Shown here one piece after another: positions 1-5,472 of a stretch of 5,567 nt of DNA. The DNA is taken from assembly GCA_028871775.1 (NCBI GenBank), contig JAGWMH010000127.1, positions 1 to 5,567 on the forward strand, in the 5' to 3' direction. The notes beneath the pieces are model-generated. The model made no database searches, had not been told where the DNA came from, and was given only the letters and a program-made list of their open reading frames with translations. The DNA comes from Betaproteobacteria bacterium (lineage in GTDB: Bacteria; Pseudomonadota; Gammaproteobacteria; Burkholderiales; Gallionellaceae). The translations under genes were made by a program, and so were the position numbers. Each line of letters opens with the position of its first letter. The stretch's first letter is position 1.

Positions 1-1201
1 TGCGCCAGCCGAGTTCGCGCATCAAATACTGGGGCTTAATCGGCGCGCCTGCTGATGCAGATTTGAAAGGATCATCAATCGAGATTTTTCTGAATCTTCG
101 CTTCTCGCCAACGGGAATCTCTGCCGGGCCATCCCTGCGCAGCGTTCGCAGCAGCCGCTCGAACACCGGGCGGATACGACCGCGCACATGCAATCGCGCC
201 ATCGGTGAGCGCGTCAGGTGCGCCTCGCAGGAATCAATGTGCACCAGCCGGTTGTTCAACAGCGTTTCACACCAGCCGTTGCTGGAAAACTCGCTCATGT
301 CTGTGCCAACCGCAAGTATCAGGTCAACACCCTTATCTTCCATCGCCGCAAAGGCGGACGAGTGGCCGGCGAAACCAAAAACGCCAAGGTACGAAGGATG
401 ACGCGGGCTGATATATCCCTTGGCATCGGGTGTAACGACGAAGACTGCGCCCACCCTTTCCGCCAATTCGATGACGAGGTCAATCGCCTCCCCGCAGCCG
501 CTGCCGATCAATACCGCCACCCGCTGCGCCTGCGCCAATTGTGCCTGTAATTCCCGAACCGCCGCGTCATCAACCGCAGAAAGCGGCTTTAACAGATGCG
601 CAAGATTGAAGGCAGGGCCGCCATTCATCAGGGAGCGCTGCACGTCCACCGGGATGCTGAGGTGGACCGGGCCGGGTGTCGGCTGATACGCACTCAGCAG
701 CGCAGTGGTCAGTTGTCTTTCCAGTTGGTCAGGATGAGAAATCAGCGCGCTGTAGCGTGTGCAGGTGCGAAACATCGCTACCGTATCGATGCCCCCCATG
801 CCTGCAGATTCCTGCATCGCCCCCCGGCCCAGCAAATGCAGCGAGGGCTGGGCAGTGATGACCAACAGCGGGATCTCGTTCTCATAAGCGCAGGCCACGC
901 CGGTGATGAGATTGGTGGAGCCCGGGCCGGAAGTGGCACAGCACACGCCGATTTTGCCTGTTTCACGGGCGTAGCCATCGGCCATGAATGCGGCCCCAGC
1001 TTCGTGGCGCGCTACTATCGGGCGCGGCCCGCCGCGCCGGGCGCTGCGCGCGAGCGCGTTGTACAGCGGCTCGATGGCGCCGCCGGGCACGCCGAATACA
1101 TACTCGACACCGATTTGTTCCAGATAGGCAACCAGCAGGTCTGCCGCTTCCATGGATTGTGGTTGTGCTTCGAGGTCTTGTTCTTGCTGAATTTCTGTCA
1201 T
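1..1201 (-). CDS. Acetolactate synthase-like thiamine-diphosphate enzyme, N-terminal 400 residues (partial, runs off left edge)
   Basis: Reading the minus strand from the ATG at 1201 gives 400 codons with no stop to the window edge. Residues about 17-188 are the TPP-binding N-terminal (PYR) domain: FGVPGGAIEPLYNAL near 36-50, RHEAGAAFMADGYAR at 65-79 with the cofactor-activating glutamate (Glu67), SGPGSTNLITG at 91-101, and GPVHLSIPVDVQ at 177-188. Residues about 210-352 form the central nucleotide-binding-like domain (VAVLIGSGCGEA; LILAVGTDMSEF). The C-terminal cofactor-binding domain lies outside the window; family members are usually about 550-600 residues. Where true acetolactate synthases have a conserved Lys-His-Ser, I align Arg-Tyr-Ser (149-151), so the substrate may not be pyruvate plus a 2-oxoacid. 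Start: an in-frame TGA lies just upstream and ATG 1201 is the first start after it. GGAG at 1215-1218 is 13 bases away, rather far; Met17 (1153) is an alternative without a clear Shine-Dalgarno. The family is secure, the exact reaction is not. Confidence 0.93.
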   Translation of the reverse strand, partial: MTEIQQEQDLEAQPQSMEAADLLVAYLEQIGVEYVFGVPGGAIEPLYNALARSARRGGPRPIVARHEAGAAFMADGYARETGKIGVCCATSGPGSTNLITGVACAYENEIPLLVITAQPSLHLLGRGAMQESAGMGGIDTVAMFRTCTRYSALISHPDQLERQLTTALLSAYQPTPGPVHLSIPVDVQRSLMNGGPAFNLAHLLKPLSAVDDAAVRELQAQLAQAQRVAVLIGSGCGEAIDLVIELAERVGAVFVVTPDAKGYISPRHPSYLGVFGFAGHSSAFAAMEDKGVDLILAVGTDMSEFSSNGWCETLLNNRLVHIDSCEAHLTRSPMARLHVRGRIRPVFERLLRTLRRDGPAEIPVGEKRRFRKISIDDPFKSASAGAPIKPQYLMRELGWR

Positions 1202-1218
1202 TGACTGATCACTGCTCC

Positions 1219-1314
1219 AGTTTCAAAACGCATCACCCCTATCGCTCCAACCTTGGAGACTTTGCATCTCCGCCGCGAACGAAAGATCTGCTGTTCGGTG
1301 ATGCGAACGAAACT
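1219..1314 (-). promoter_or_regulatory. Long imperfect inverted repeat; possible structured mRNA leader of the TPP-enzyme gene
   Basis: Positions 1219-1237 and 1297-1314 are inverted copies: 9 bp (CGCATCACC / GGTGATGCG) plus 6 bp (AGTTTC / GAAACT), separated by a small internal loop, with 59 nt between the arms. In the minus-strand transcript the closing helix would end directly before the GGAG at 1218-1215 that precedes the ATG at 1201. Two smaller hairpins inside compete for the same bases: CTCCAA/TTGGAG at 1245-1258 and GGAGA/TCTCC at 1255-1271. This layout suits a regulatory leader, but I do not recognise a known riboswitch class and no intrinsic-terminator U-tract follows. It could instead be a DNA palindrome or a small mobile-element remnant. 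Confidence 0.4.
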
Positions 1315-1360
1315 GTATCACAGAGAACGCACTACGCCGAACAACGCGGCTGATATTTTA

Positions 1361-1384
1361 GGTTCATCTGACTTTTGCATGGGT
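1361..1384 (+). repeat. Left terminal inverted repeat of the ISL3 element
   Basis: Compared with the reverse complement of 2657-2680, 17 of 24 positions match, including the outer 8 (GGTTCATC) and an inner TGGGT block. This is the expected transposase-binding end. Confidence 0.85.
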
Positions 1385-1412
1385 TAAAGGTACGCTATTG
1401 CGCATTTCTTGC

Positions 1413-1420
1413 AAGGGAGA
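1413..1420 (+). promoter_or_regulatory. Ribosome binding site that fixes the transposase start
   Basis: AAGGGAGA lies 6 bases before the ATG at 1427. An in-frame TTG at 1409 would put the start upstream of this site, so ATG 1427 is preferred. Confidence 0.75.
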
Positions 1421-1426
1421 AGCGCG

Positions 1427-2677
1427 ATGGAAAGCAAAGAACTGTATCGGCACCTGCTTGGGTTGACCGAGCCATGGACGGTAGAGCGTGTCGAGTTGGA
1501 CATGGGGCAGCAGCGCGTTGATGTTTACGTTGGACATGCGAGCAGTACGCGCTTTGCGTGCCCGGAATGTGCCCGCGAACTTGCGGTGTATGACCACTCG
1601 GGCGAGCGCGTGTGGCGGCATCTGGATAGTTGCCAGTTCCTGACCTATCTGCACGCCAGCCCGCCGCGCGTGTCCTGCCCCGAGCATGGGGTGAGGCAAG
1701 CGCTTCTGCCATGGGCGGAAGCAGGCAGCCGTTTCACCCACCTGTTCGAGGCACTGGCCATCAACGTGCTGCTGGCGGCCAACATCAAGCGGGCTGCGCA
1801 ACTTCTGCGCATCAGTTGGGATCAGGCGCAGCACCTGATGGAGCGGGCGGTGGTGCGTGGACGCGCTGCCAAGGGAAATACGCTGCCAAAACAGATTGGC
1901 GTGGACGAGAAGGCGATAGCCAAAGGGCACCAATACATGACGCTGGTATGCGATCTTGAGGAGGCGACGGTGGAATATATCGGGGATGATCGGAAAGAAG
2001 AAAGCCTCGCGGCCTACTTCAAGGCCTTCGGGCCGGAGCGTTGCACCGAGATCGAGGCGATCAGCCTCGATATGTGGCCCGCTTTTATCGGCGCCTGCGA
2101 GGCGAATGTGCCTGGGGCTGGGCAAAAGATGGTGTTCGACCGGTTCCACATCATGCAGCATGTCGGCAAGGGAGTTGACAGGGTGCGCAAGCAGGAACAC
2201 AAGGCGCTGATGGCCCAAGGCGACAACACCTTGGCACGCAGCAAATACCTGTGGCTGTACAACGCCGAGAACATGCCCGCTCAAGCCCGTGAACGATTTG
2301 ACGAGATCAAGCAGGACAACCTGAAGACAGGACGGGCATGGGCGCTGAAGGAATCGTTGCGTGAACTGTGGAGCTACCACAGCGCGGGATGGGCCAAGCG
2401 TTTCTGGCAGCGTTGGTATTTCTGGGCGACGCACGGCCGCCTGCCTGCCATGGTTGAGGCTGCGAAACTGATCGCGCGGCACTTGCCCAATGTGTTGACC
2501 TATTTCAAGCATCGCATAACCAACGCCGTGGCGGAGGGGTTGAACTCCAAAATTGCAACCATACAAAAACGTGCCTGCGGGTTCAGAAACCGTGACCATT
2601 TCAAGATCGCTGTCTATTTCCATTGCGGCGGACTTGACCTGTATCCGGCTTCAACTACCCACGGGCAACCCGGATGA
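1427..2677 (+). CDS. ISL3-family transposase
   Basis: This 416-residue DDE transposase should catalyse cut-and-paste movement of the surrounding IS. The N-terminus carries a zinc-finger-like set of cysteines typical of ISL3 (CPEC at 45-48, Cys69, Cys84 with a nearby His) followed by a helix-turn-helix-like stretch (about 110-142). Catalytic acids fit Asp160 (GVDEKA), Asp215 (SLDMWPAF) and Glu370 (NAVAEGLNSKI). The DRFHIMQHV block (238-246) and the C-terminal RACGFRNRDHFKIAVYF stretch are family signatures. Length is normal and no frameshift or stop interrupts it, so it may be active. The TGA stop (2675-2677) lies inside the right inverted repeat. The start is set by AAGGGAGA at 1413-1420. I see no convincing promoter of its own in the 66 bp between the left end and the ATG. 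Confidence 0.95.
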   Translation: MESKELYRHLLGLTEPWTVERVELDMGQQRVDVYVGHASSTRFACPECARELAVYDHSGERVWRHLDSCQFLTYLHASPPRVSCPEHGVRQALLPWAEAGSRFTHLFEALAINVLLAANIKRAAQLLRISWDQAQHLMERAVVRGRAAKGNTLPKQIGVDEKAIAKGHQYMTLVCDLEEATVEYIGDDRKEESLAAYFKAFGPERCTEIEAISLDMWPAFIGACEANVPGAGQKMVFDRFHIMQHVGKGVDRVRKQEHKALMAQGDNTLARSKYLWLYNAENMPAQARERFDEIKQDNLKTGRAWALKESLRELWSYHSAGWAKRFWQRWYFWATHGRLPAMVEAAKLIARHLPNVLTYFKHRITNAVAEGLNSKIATIQKRACGFRNRDHFKIAVYFHCGGLDLYPASTTHGQPG

Positions 2678-2680
2678 ACC
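2657..2680 (-). repeat. Right terminal inverted repeat of the ISL3 element
   Basis: The reverse complement begins GGTTCATC and matches the left end at 17 of 24 positions. It overlaps the last codons and stop of the transposase gene. Confidence 0.85.
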
Positions 2681-2784
2681 TTCAAAAAACACAATTAGAA
2701 ACCACGGAACAGATAAGCTGAAGGAAGCTTCGCGTCTCTTCAGAAACTGATATCTCTGCCCAGATGCGGCCTGCGCTGGGTATG

Positions 2785-2814
2785 TTACGGTTTATAAGAC
2801 GAAGAGGGTAGAAT
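2785..2814 (+). promoter_or_regulatory. Candidate sigma70-type promoter for the nuclease genes
   Basis: TTACGG (2785-2790) and TAGAAT (2809-2814) are 18 bp apart. The -10 hexamer matches the consensus at 5 of 6 positions; the -35 is weaker. It lies about 50 bp before the HNH gene, in the gap after the IS, and is the best candidate I see in 2681-2863. The rest of that gap holds only weak hairpins. Confidence 0.35.
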
Positions 2815-2863
2815 GAAAATGGTGCTACCCCCTTGAACAGATACTTATTGATCAGAAGACATC

Positions 2864-3655
2864 ATGACCACAAGCCGCTGGACGAAAGAACAACTAAAGC
2901 TCGCATTTCATCTTTATTGCCAACTTCCTTTTGGAAGGTTGCACAGCCGAAACCCCGAAATTATCCAACTTGCCAACCTGATTGGCCGAACACCCGGTGC
3001 GGTAGCAATGAAGCTTGTGAATTTTGCCAGTCTTGACCCGGCAATCACCAGCACAGGGCGAGCGGGTTTGGGTAATGCTGGTTCACTCGACAAAGAAGTT
3101 TGGGCAGAATTTCATGCTGATTGGGAAAATCTTGCGCTTGAATGCTCCAGGTTAAACGCTCAGCTCCGTAAGGAGAAAGGGGCAGAGGCAGTTGTTGAAT
3201 TGGACGTTACAGAGCAAGAAGGACTCCAAGATTTTACTGGCGAGACAAAGCGAGTGGTGACCGAACAGCGGGTTAAGCAACACTTCTTCCGACGTGCGGT
3301 GTTGAGTAGCTATCGGGGGCGTTGTTGCATATCTGGTCTTTCAGATGCACGCTTGCTAATGGCAAGCCACATCGTGCCGTGGAGTAACGACAAAATTAAT
3401 CGTCTTAACCCCAGCAATGGCTTGTGTCTTTCGGCCATCCACGACAAGGCATTTGATCGGGGGTTGATAACGATCTCTGATGACTATGAGGTAATGTTGT
3501 CGGAGCAACTGAAGCGGAATGACGATACCTTTGTTGCCCAGATATTTCTACCATTGGAAGGGCGCAAGATTGAGTTGCCGGAGAAATTTATTCCGAGGAT
3601 CGATTTTCTTTCACGCCATCGCAACGAGATATTTATTGACACCGCAGGCCAATAA
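2864..3655 (+). CDS. HNH endonuclease of the predicted restriction endonuclease type
   Basis: This 263-residue protein has two parts. The N-terminal 60 residues (SRWTKEQLKLAFHLYCQLPFG, then HSRNPEIIQLANLIGRTPGAVAMKL) resemble a helical domain with a DNA-binding look, shared by a family of HNH nucleases. The C-terminal part (about 150-215) is an HNH_2-type nuclease core: CCISG at 154-158, SHIVPW at 168-173 with His169 as probable general base, NPSNGLCLS at 182-190 with Asn185, and IHDKAFDRGLITI at 192-204 with His193. All key residues are present, so it should be an active metal-dependent DNA nuclease. Family relatives are annotated as putative restriction endonucleases; the target is unknown and no methylase is adjacent. 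An in-frame TGA at 2849-2851 excludes an earlier start, and AGAAG at 2854-2858 is a modest ribosome binding site. The 25-bp gap to the next gene suggests one transcript. Confidence 0.88.
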   Translation: MTTSRWTKEQLKLAFHLYCQLPFGRLHSRNPEIIQLANLIGRTPGAVAMKLVNFASLDPAITSTGRAGLGNAGSLDKEVWAEFHADWENLALECSRLNAQLRKEKGAEAVVELDVTEQEGLQDFTGETKRVVTEQRVKQHFFRRAVLSSYRGRCCISGLSDARLLMASHIVPWSNDKINRLNPSNGLCLSAIHDKAFDRGLITISDDYEVMLSEQLKRNDDTFVAQIFLPLEGRKIELPEKFIPRIDFLSRHRNEIFIDTAGQ

Positions 3656-3668
3656 ACTTCTGCCTGCG

Positions 3669-3676
3669 AAGGAGGT
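3669..3676 (+). promoter_or_regulatory. Strong ribosome binding site that fixes the start of the 126-residue gene
   Basis: AAGGAGGT is nearly the full anti-Shine-Dalgarno complement and ends 4 bases before the ATG at 3681. The same frame is open back to 3519, inside the HNH gene, but that extension only shadows the nuclease frame. Confidence 0.85.
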
Positions 3677-3680
3677 GCTT

Positions 3681-4061
3681 ATGACTACTCCGGTCGTGCT
3701 TCACGAAGACGCTTTCTATGAGTATTTCAAACCCTATCGCCACCCTGATGCGTGCCACGACATTTGGGGTGGATTAGGTCTGGAAACCTTCGGCAAAGAC
3801 CTTGATACAGTCAGAAAATTGGATGTCTCTTATTTGTGGACAGTGGTGGAAGGAGGCTCTAGCAATGACCAATGGATTACTCCCGGATACCATTTTGTTA
3901 ATCGCATATGCTACTTGGTCACAGAAAAATCTCATCAAGGGATAGATGTCGAGTTTCGAATTCCAAATCGATTAAATTCTTTAACACCTATCGGACTGAC
4001 GAGACAGATGAATAAAATTGCGCGACTATTCCAAGCTGCTTATCAGTCCAGCGCAGGTTAA
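3681..4061 (+). CDS. Conserved-looking hypothetical protein, 126 residues
   Basis: I do not recognise a named domain. The protein is soluble, with no signal peptide or membrane segment, and rich in aromatic residues: FYEYFKPYRHPDACHDIWGG at 12-31, LETFGKDLDTVRKL at 34-47, YLWTVVEGG at 51-59, DQWITPGYHFVNRICYLVT at 63-81 and VEFRIPNR at 90-97. This looks like a compact alpha/beta fold from a conserved family rather than random sequence. The near-perfect ribosome binding site supports the ATG at 3681. It follows the HNH gene by 25 bp in the same direction, so co-transcription is likely and a role linked to the nuclease (partner, immunity or modulator) is possible, but that is guilt by association only. 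It may also be a free-standing accessory gene. Confidence 0.85.
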   Translation: MTTPVVLHEDAFYEYFKPYRHPDACHDIWGGLGLETFGKDLDTVRKLDVSYLWTVVEGGSSNDQWITPGYHFVNRICYLVTEKSHQGIDVEFRIPNRLNSLTPIGLTRQMNKIARLFQAAYQSSAG

Positions 4062-4080
4062 ACGGGGCTAATGTGTAATC

Positions 4081-4101
4081 CGTAATCTGGGACAGACCAC
4101 G
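4081..4101 (+). repeat. Direct repeat copy 1, upstream of the Mrr-type nuclease gene
   Basis: This 21-bp segment (beginning CGTAATCTGGG, ending GACCACG) matches 4989-5009 at 17 of 21 positions in the same orientation. From memory, GGTCTG-T/A-CCC motifs of this kind are scattered in many proteobacterial genomes near REP-associated or IS200-like transposases, so it may be an element remnant. No transposase of that type is present. Confidence 0.4.
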
Positions 4102-4134
4102 GTTTCTTGACGATCAACTACTGGAGGAAGCTTC

Positions 4135-4977
4135 ATGGCTAGAAAGAAAAAACAAAGCGCGTTCGAAGACTTGATCGACCTTGCCTCGATGCTCCCTTGG
4201 TGGGTAGGCGTACTTTTGGCGCTCATTGCATATTTCGTTCTTCACCACTACGCAACCGCCGTAGTGGCACCGGCTGCATCGGTTGCGCAAATGGGCAATG
4301 TTGTCGCTAGCCAACTCGGTAAGACTTTTGCGATGTTTGGACAATACCTGCTTCCTTTCGCTTTCTTGATTGGTGCCGGCATTTCCGCCTACGGGCGGCA
4401 TAAGCGCGCCACGTTATTCACAGACGCTCAGGAAGACTCTTCCGCTTCGGTACTCAATGGCATAACTTGGCAGGAATTCGAGATGTTGGTGGGCGAGGCA
4501 TTTCGACGTAAGGGATACGCTATTACCGAAACAGGCGGCGGCGGTGCCGATGGTGGTGTTGATCTTGTCCTGAGAAAAGACGGCGAAAAATTTTTGGTGC
4601 AATGCAAGCAGTGGAAAGCGTACAAAGTCGGCGTGACAACCATTCGCGAGTTGTATGGCGTGATGACCGCTGGGGGCGCAGCGGGCGGATTCGTGGTGAC
4701 GTCGGGCGTTTTTACGCAGGAGGCCAAGTCCTTCGCGGAGGGAAAAAATATCGGCCTGATCGATGGGGCCATGATTAAGAATATCCAACATCAACCACAA
4801 GCCGCTACAGCACTGCGCACGCCTCAAAGCGCATCAGCGACGACTGCCATCCCAGGCTGCCCGAAATGTGGCAAAGATATGGTCAAGCAGACAGCCAGGA
4901 AGGGCGCTAATGCGGGGAAGGTATTCTGGGGCTGCTCCAATTTTCCTCAATGCCGTGGAATTATCCCGATTGACTGA
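4135..4977 (+). CDS. Membrane-anchored Mrr-type restriction endonuclease with topoisomerase-type zinc finger
   Basis: Domain order in this 280-residue protein: a basic N-terminus (ARKKK), two membrane helices at about 20-39 and 65-86, an Mrr-like nuclease domain at about 108-215, a linker, and a zinc finger at about 240-278. By the positive-inside rule (RKKK before TM1, RHKR after TM2) both ends face the cytoplasm. The PD-(D/E)xK core is visible: Glu115/Glu121 in the first helix, GGGGADGGVDLVL with Asp143, and VQCKQWK with Gln156 and Lys158. The finger has CPKCG (Cys242, Cys245) and CSNFPQC (Cys267, Cys273), as in the C4 fingers of bacterial topoisomerase I. Mrr-family nucleases cut modified or foreign DNA; membrane tethering could place this one near incoming DNA, but that is inference. 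GGAGG at 4123-4127 supports the start. It lies 73 bp after the 126-residue gene, so it may share that transcript or have its own promoter. Confidence 0.92.
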   Translation: MARKKKQSAFEDLIDLASMLPWWVGVLLALIAYFVLHHYATAVVAPAASVAQMGNVVASQLGKTFAMFGQYLLPFAFLIGAGISAYGRHKRATLFTDAQEDSSASVLNGITWQEFEMLVGEAFRRKGYAITETGGGGADGGVDLVLRKDGEKFLVQCKQWKAYKVGVTTIRELYGVMTAGGAAGGFVVTSGVFTQEAKSFAEGKNIGLIDGAMIKNIQHQPQAATALRTPQSASATTAIPGCPKCGKDMVKQTARKGANAGKVFWGCSNFPQCRGIIPID

Positions 4978-4988
4978 CAAAGTTATTG

Positions 4989-5009
4989 CGTAAGCAGGGT
5001 CAAACCACG
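4989..5009 (+). repeat. Direct repeat copy 2, downstream of the Mrr-type nuclease gene
   Basis: This segment (beginning CGTAAGCAGGG, ending AACCACG) matches 4081-4101 at 17 of 21 positions in the same orientation. The pair brackets the nuclease gene, starting about 20 bp before its ribosome binding site and ending just before the terminator. Confidence 0.4.
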
Positions 5010-5027
5010 AATATTGTTCAAGCAAAA

Positions 5028-5053
5028 GCCTCGCAGCAATGCGAGGCTTTTTT
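5028..5053. terminator. Strong intrinsic terminator, probably bidirectional
   Basis: A perfect 7-bp stem (GCCTCGC at 5028-5034, GCGAGGC at 5041-5047) with a 6-base loop is followed by six T (5048-5053), ending the Mrr-gene transcript. Four A precede the stem, so on the minus strand the hairpin is followed by TTTT and could also stop the convergent gene that ends at 5087. Confidence 0.92.
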
Positions 5054-5086
5054 CTTGCCAAGCGGGGCGCTGTTGCCGGAGCGCCG

Positions 5087-5353
5087 TTACCGCTTTCGGA
5101 TATGGAGCTCCGGATTGTTGATGAGGTCGTATTCAAGCTGGGCGGCAAGGCTGTCGATCAGGAACTTTTGCGTCTTGGGCGTGAATAGATCGGGATTGTC
5201 CACATGGGCCTGATAGGTGGCCACGGAAATCTGGTGTCCATCCGTGCCGAACGCGGCGACATGGGCGGTGGTCGAGTTTATCCAGGATTCGATCGTGACG
5301 GTCGCTCCGTTGCCAAGACGAAAATCATTTCTCTTTACGCGATGGTGGATCAT
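5087..5353 (-). CDS. Small hypothetical protein, 88 residues
   Basis: I do not recognise the family. The protein is soluble, with a basic N-terminus (MIHHRVKRNDFRLGNG), a short beta-rich stretch (ATVTIESWIN; HVAAFGTDGHQISVATYQAHV) and a C-terminal helical part (KTQKFLIDSLAAQLEYDLIN) ending in RKR. No cysteines, signal peptide or membrane segment are present. The case for a real gene is a strong ribosome binding site (AAGGAG, complement of 5360-5365) 6 bases before the ATG, a full open frame, and the convergent terminator just past its stop. It is convergent with the nuclease block and so probably not part of it. Small proteins like this are common in integrated elements, but nothing here proves that origin. 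Confidence 0.75.
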   Translation of the reverse strand: MIHHRVKRNDFRLGNGATVTIESWINSTTAHVAAFGTDGHQISVATYQAHVDNPDLFTPKTQKFLIDSLAAQLEYDLINNPELHIRKR

Positions 5354-5418
5354 TTGGAACTCCTTTCCTTCGATGGTTTCGCAAGGGGCGCTTCCATGAA
5401 TGTTTTAACAGTGACCAG

Positions 5419-5436
5419 CCGGACGCCTGCGTCCGG
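5419..5436. repeat. Perfect palindrome, 8-bp arms, in the leader of the 88-residue gene
   Basis: CCGGACGC and GCGTCCGG are separated by two bases. It lies 65-83 bp upstream of the minus-strand ATG at 5353. No T-run follows on either strand, so it is not an intrinsic terminator. It could be an operator, an mRNA leader hairpin or a REP-like unit. Confidence 0.5.
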
Positions 5437-5472
5437 GCATGTGTGGCAATGCCGGCGTCTATAGTGCCACCG

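Larger units (their letters stand above)
1361..2680 (+). mobile_element. Complete ISL3-family insertion sequence, 1320 bp
   Basis: The element is bounded by inverted repeats starting GGTTCATC at both ends and contains one intact transposase that fills almost all of it. Size and single-ORF layout are normal for ISL3. ISL3 elements usually generate 8-bp target duplications. Here the left flank (1353-1360, ATATTTTA) and the right flank (2681-2688, TTCAAAAA) do not match, which suggests recombination with another copy, a flanking deletion, or decay after insertion. The element separates the TPP-enzyme gene from the nuclease genes. Confidence 0.9.

Noticed and set aside
596..1204. Plus-strand 202-codon open frame
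   Set aside because: It is antisense to the TPP-enzyme gene, whose motifs are unmistakable, and its own translation shows no domain. The same applies to the plus-strand frames between 63 and 858.
1364..2623. Minus-strand 419-codon open frame as long as the transposase
   Set aside because: It is the antisense shadow of the ISL3 transposase: it lies entirely within the element, contains no recognisable motif and has no good ribosome binding site.
2759..2780. CCCAG...CTGGG hairpin between the IS and the HNH gene as a terminator
   Set aside because: The stem has only about 5 pairs, the loop is large and no T-run follows.
3519..3680. Upstream extension of the 126-residue gene
   Set aside because: It overlaps the end of the HNH gene in another frame. 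The strong AAGGAGGT at 3669-3676 marks ATG 3681 as the start.
4107..4112. TTGACG as a -35 box for the Mrr-type gene
   Set aside because: A -10 at normal spacing would fall on the ribosome binding site and start codon, and no suitable hexamer is there.
4986..5213. Plus-strand 75-codon frame after the Mrr-type gene
   Set aside because: It starts with a non-ATG codon, runs through the strong terminator at 5028-5053 and is antisense to the better supported 88-residue gene.
5454..5469. Sigma54-like -24/-12 site on the minus strand (TGGCAC, then GC at the right spacing) upstream of the 88-residue gene
   Set aside because: The TT before GC is AC, the downstream A/T is missing, and nothing else points to sigma54 control. 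A TATAGA in the same place could equally be a weak -10 without a proper -35.
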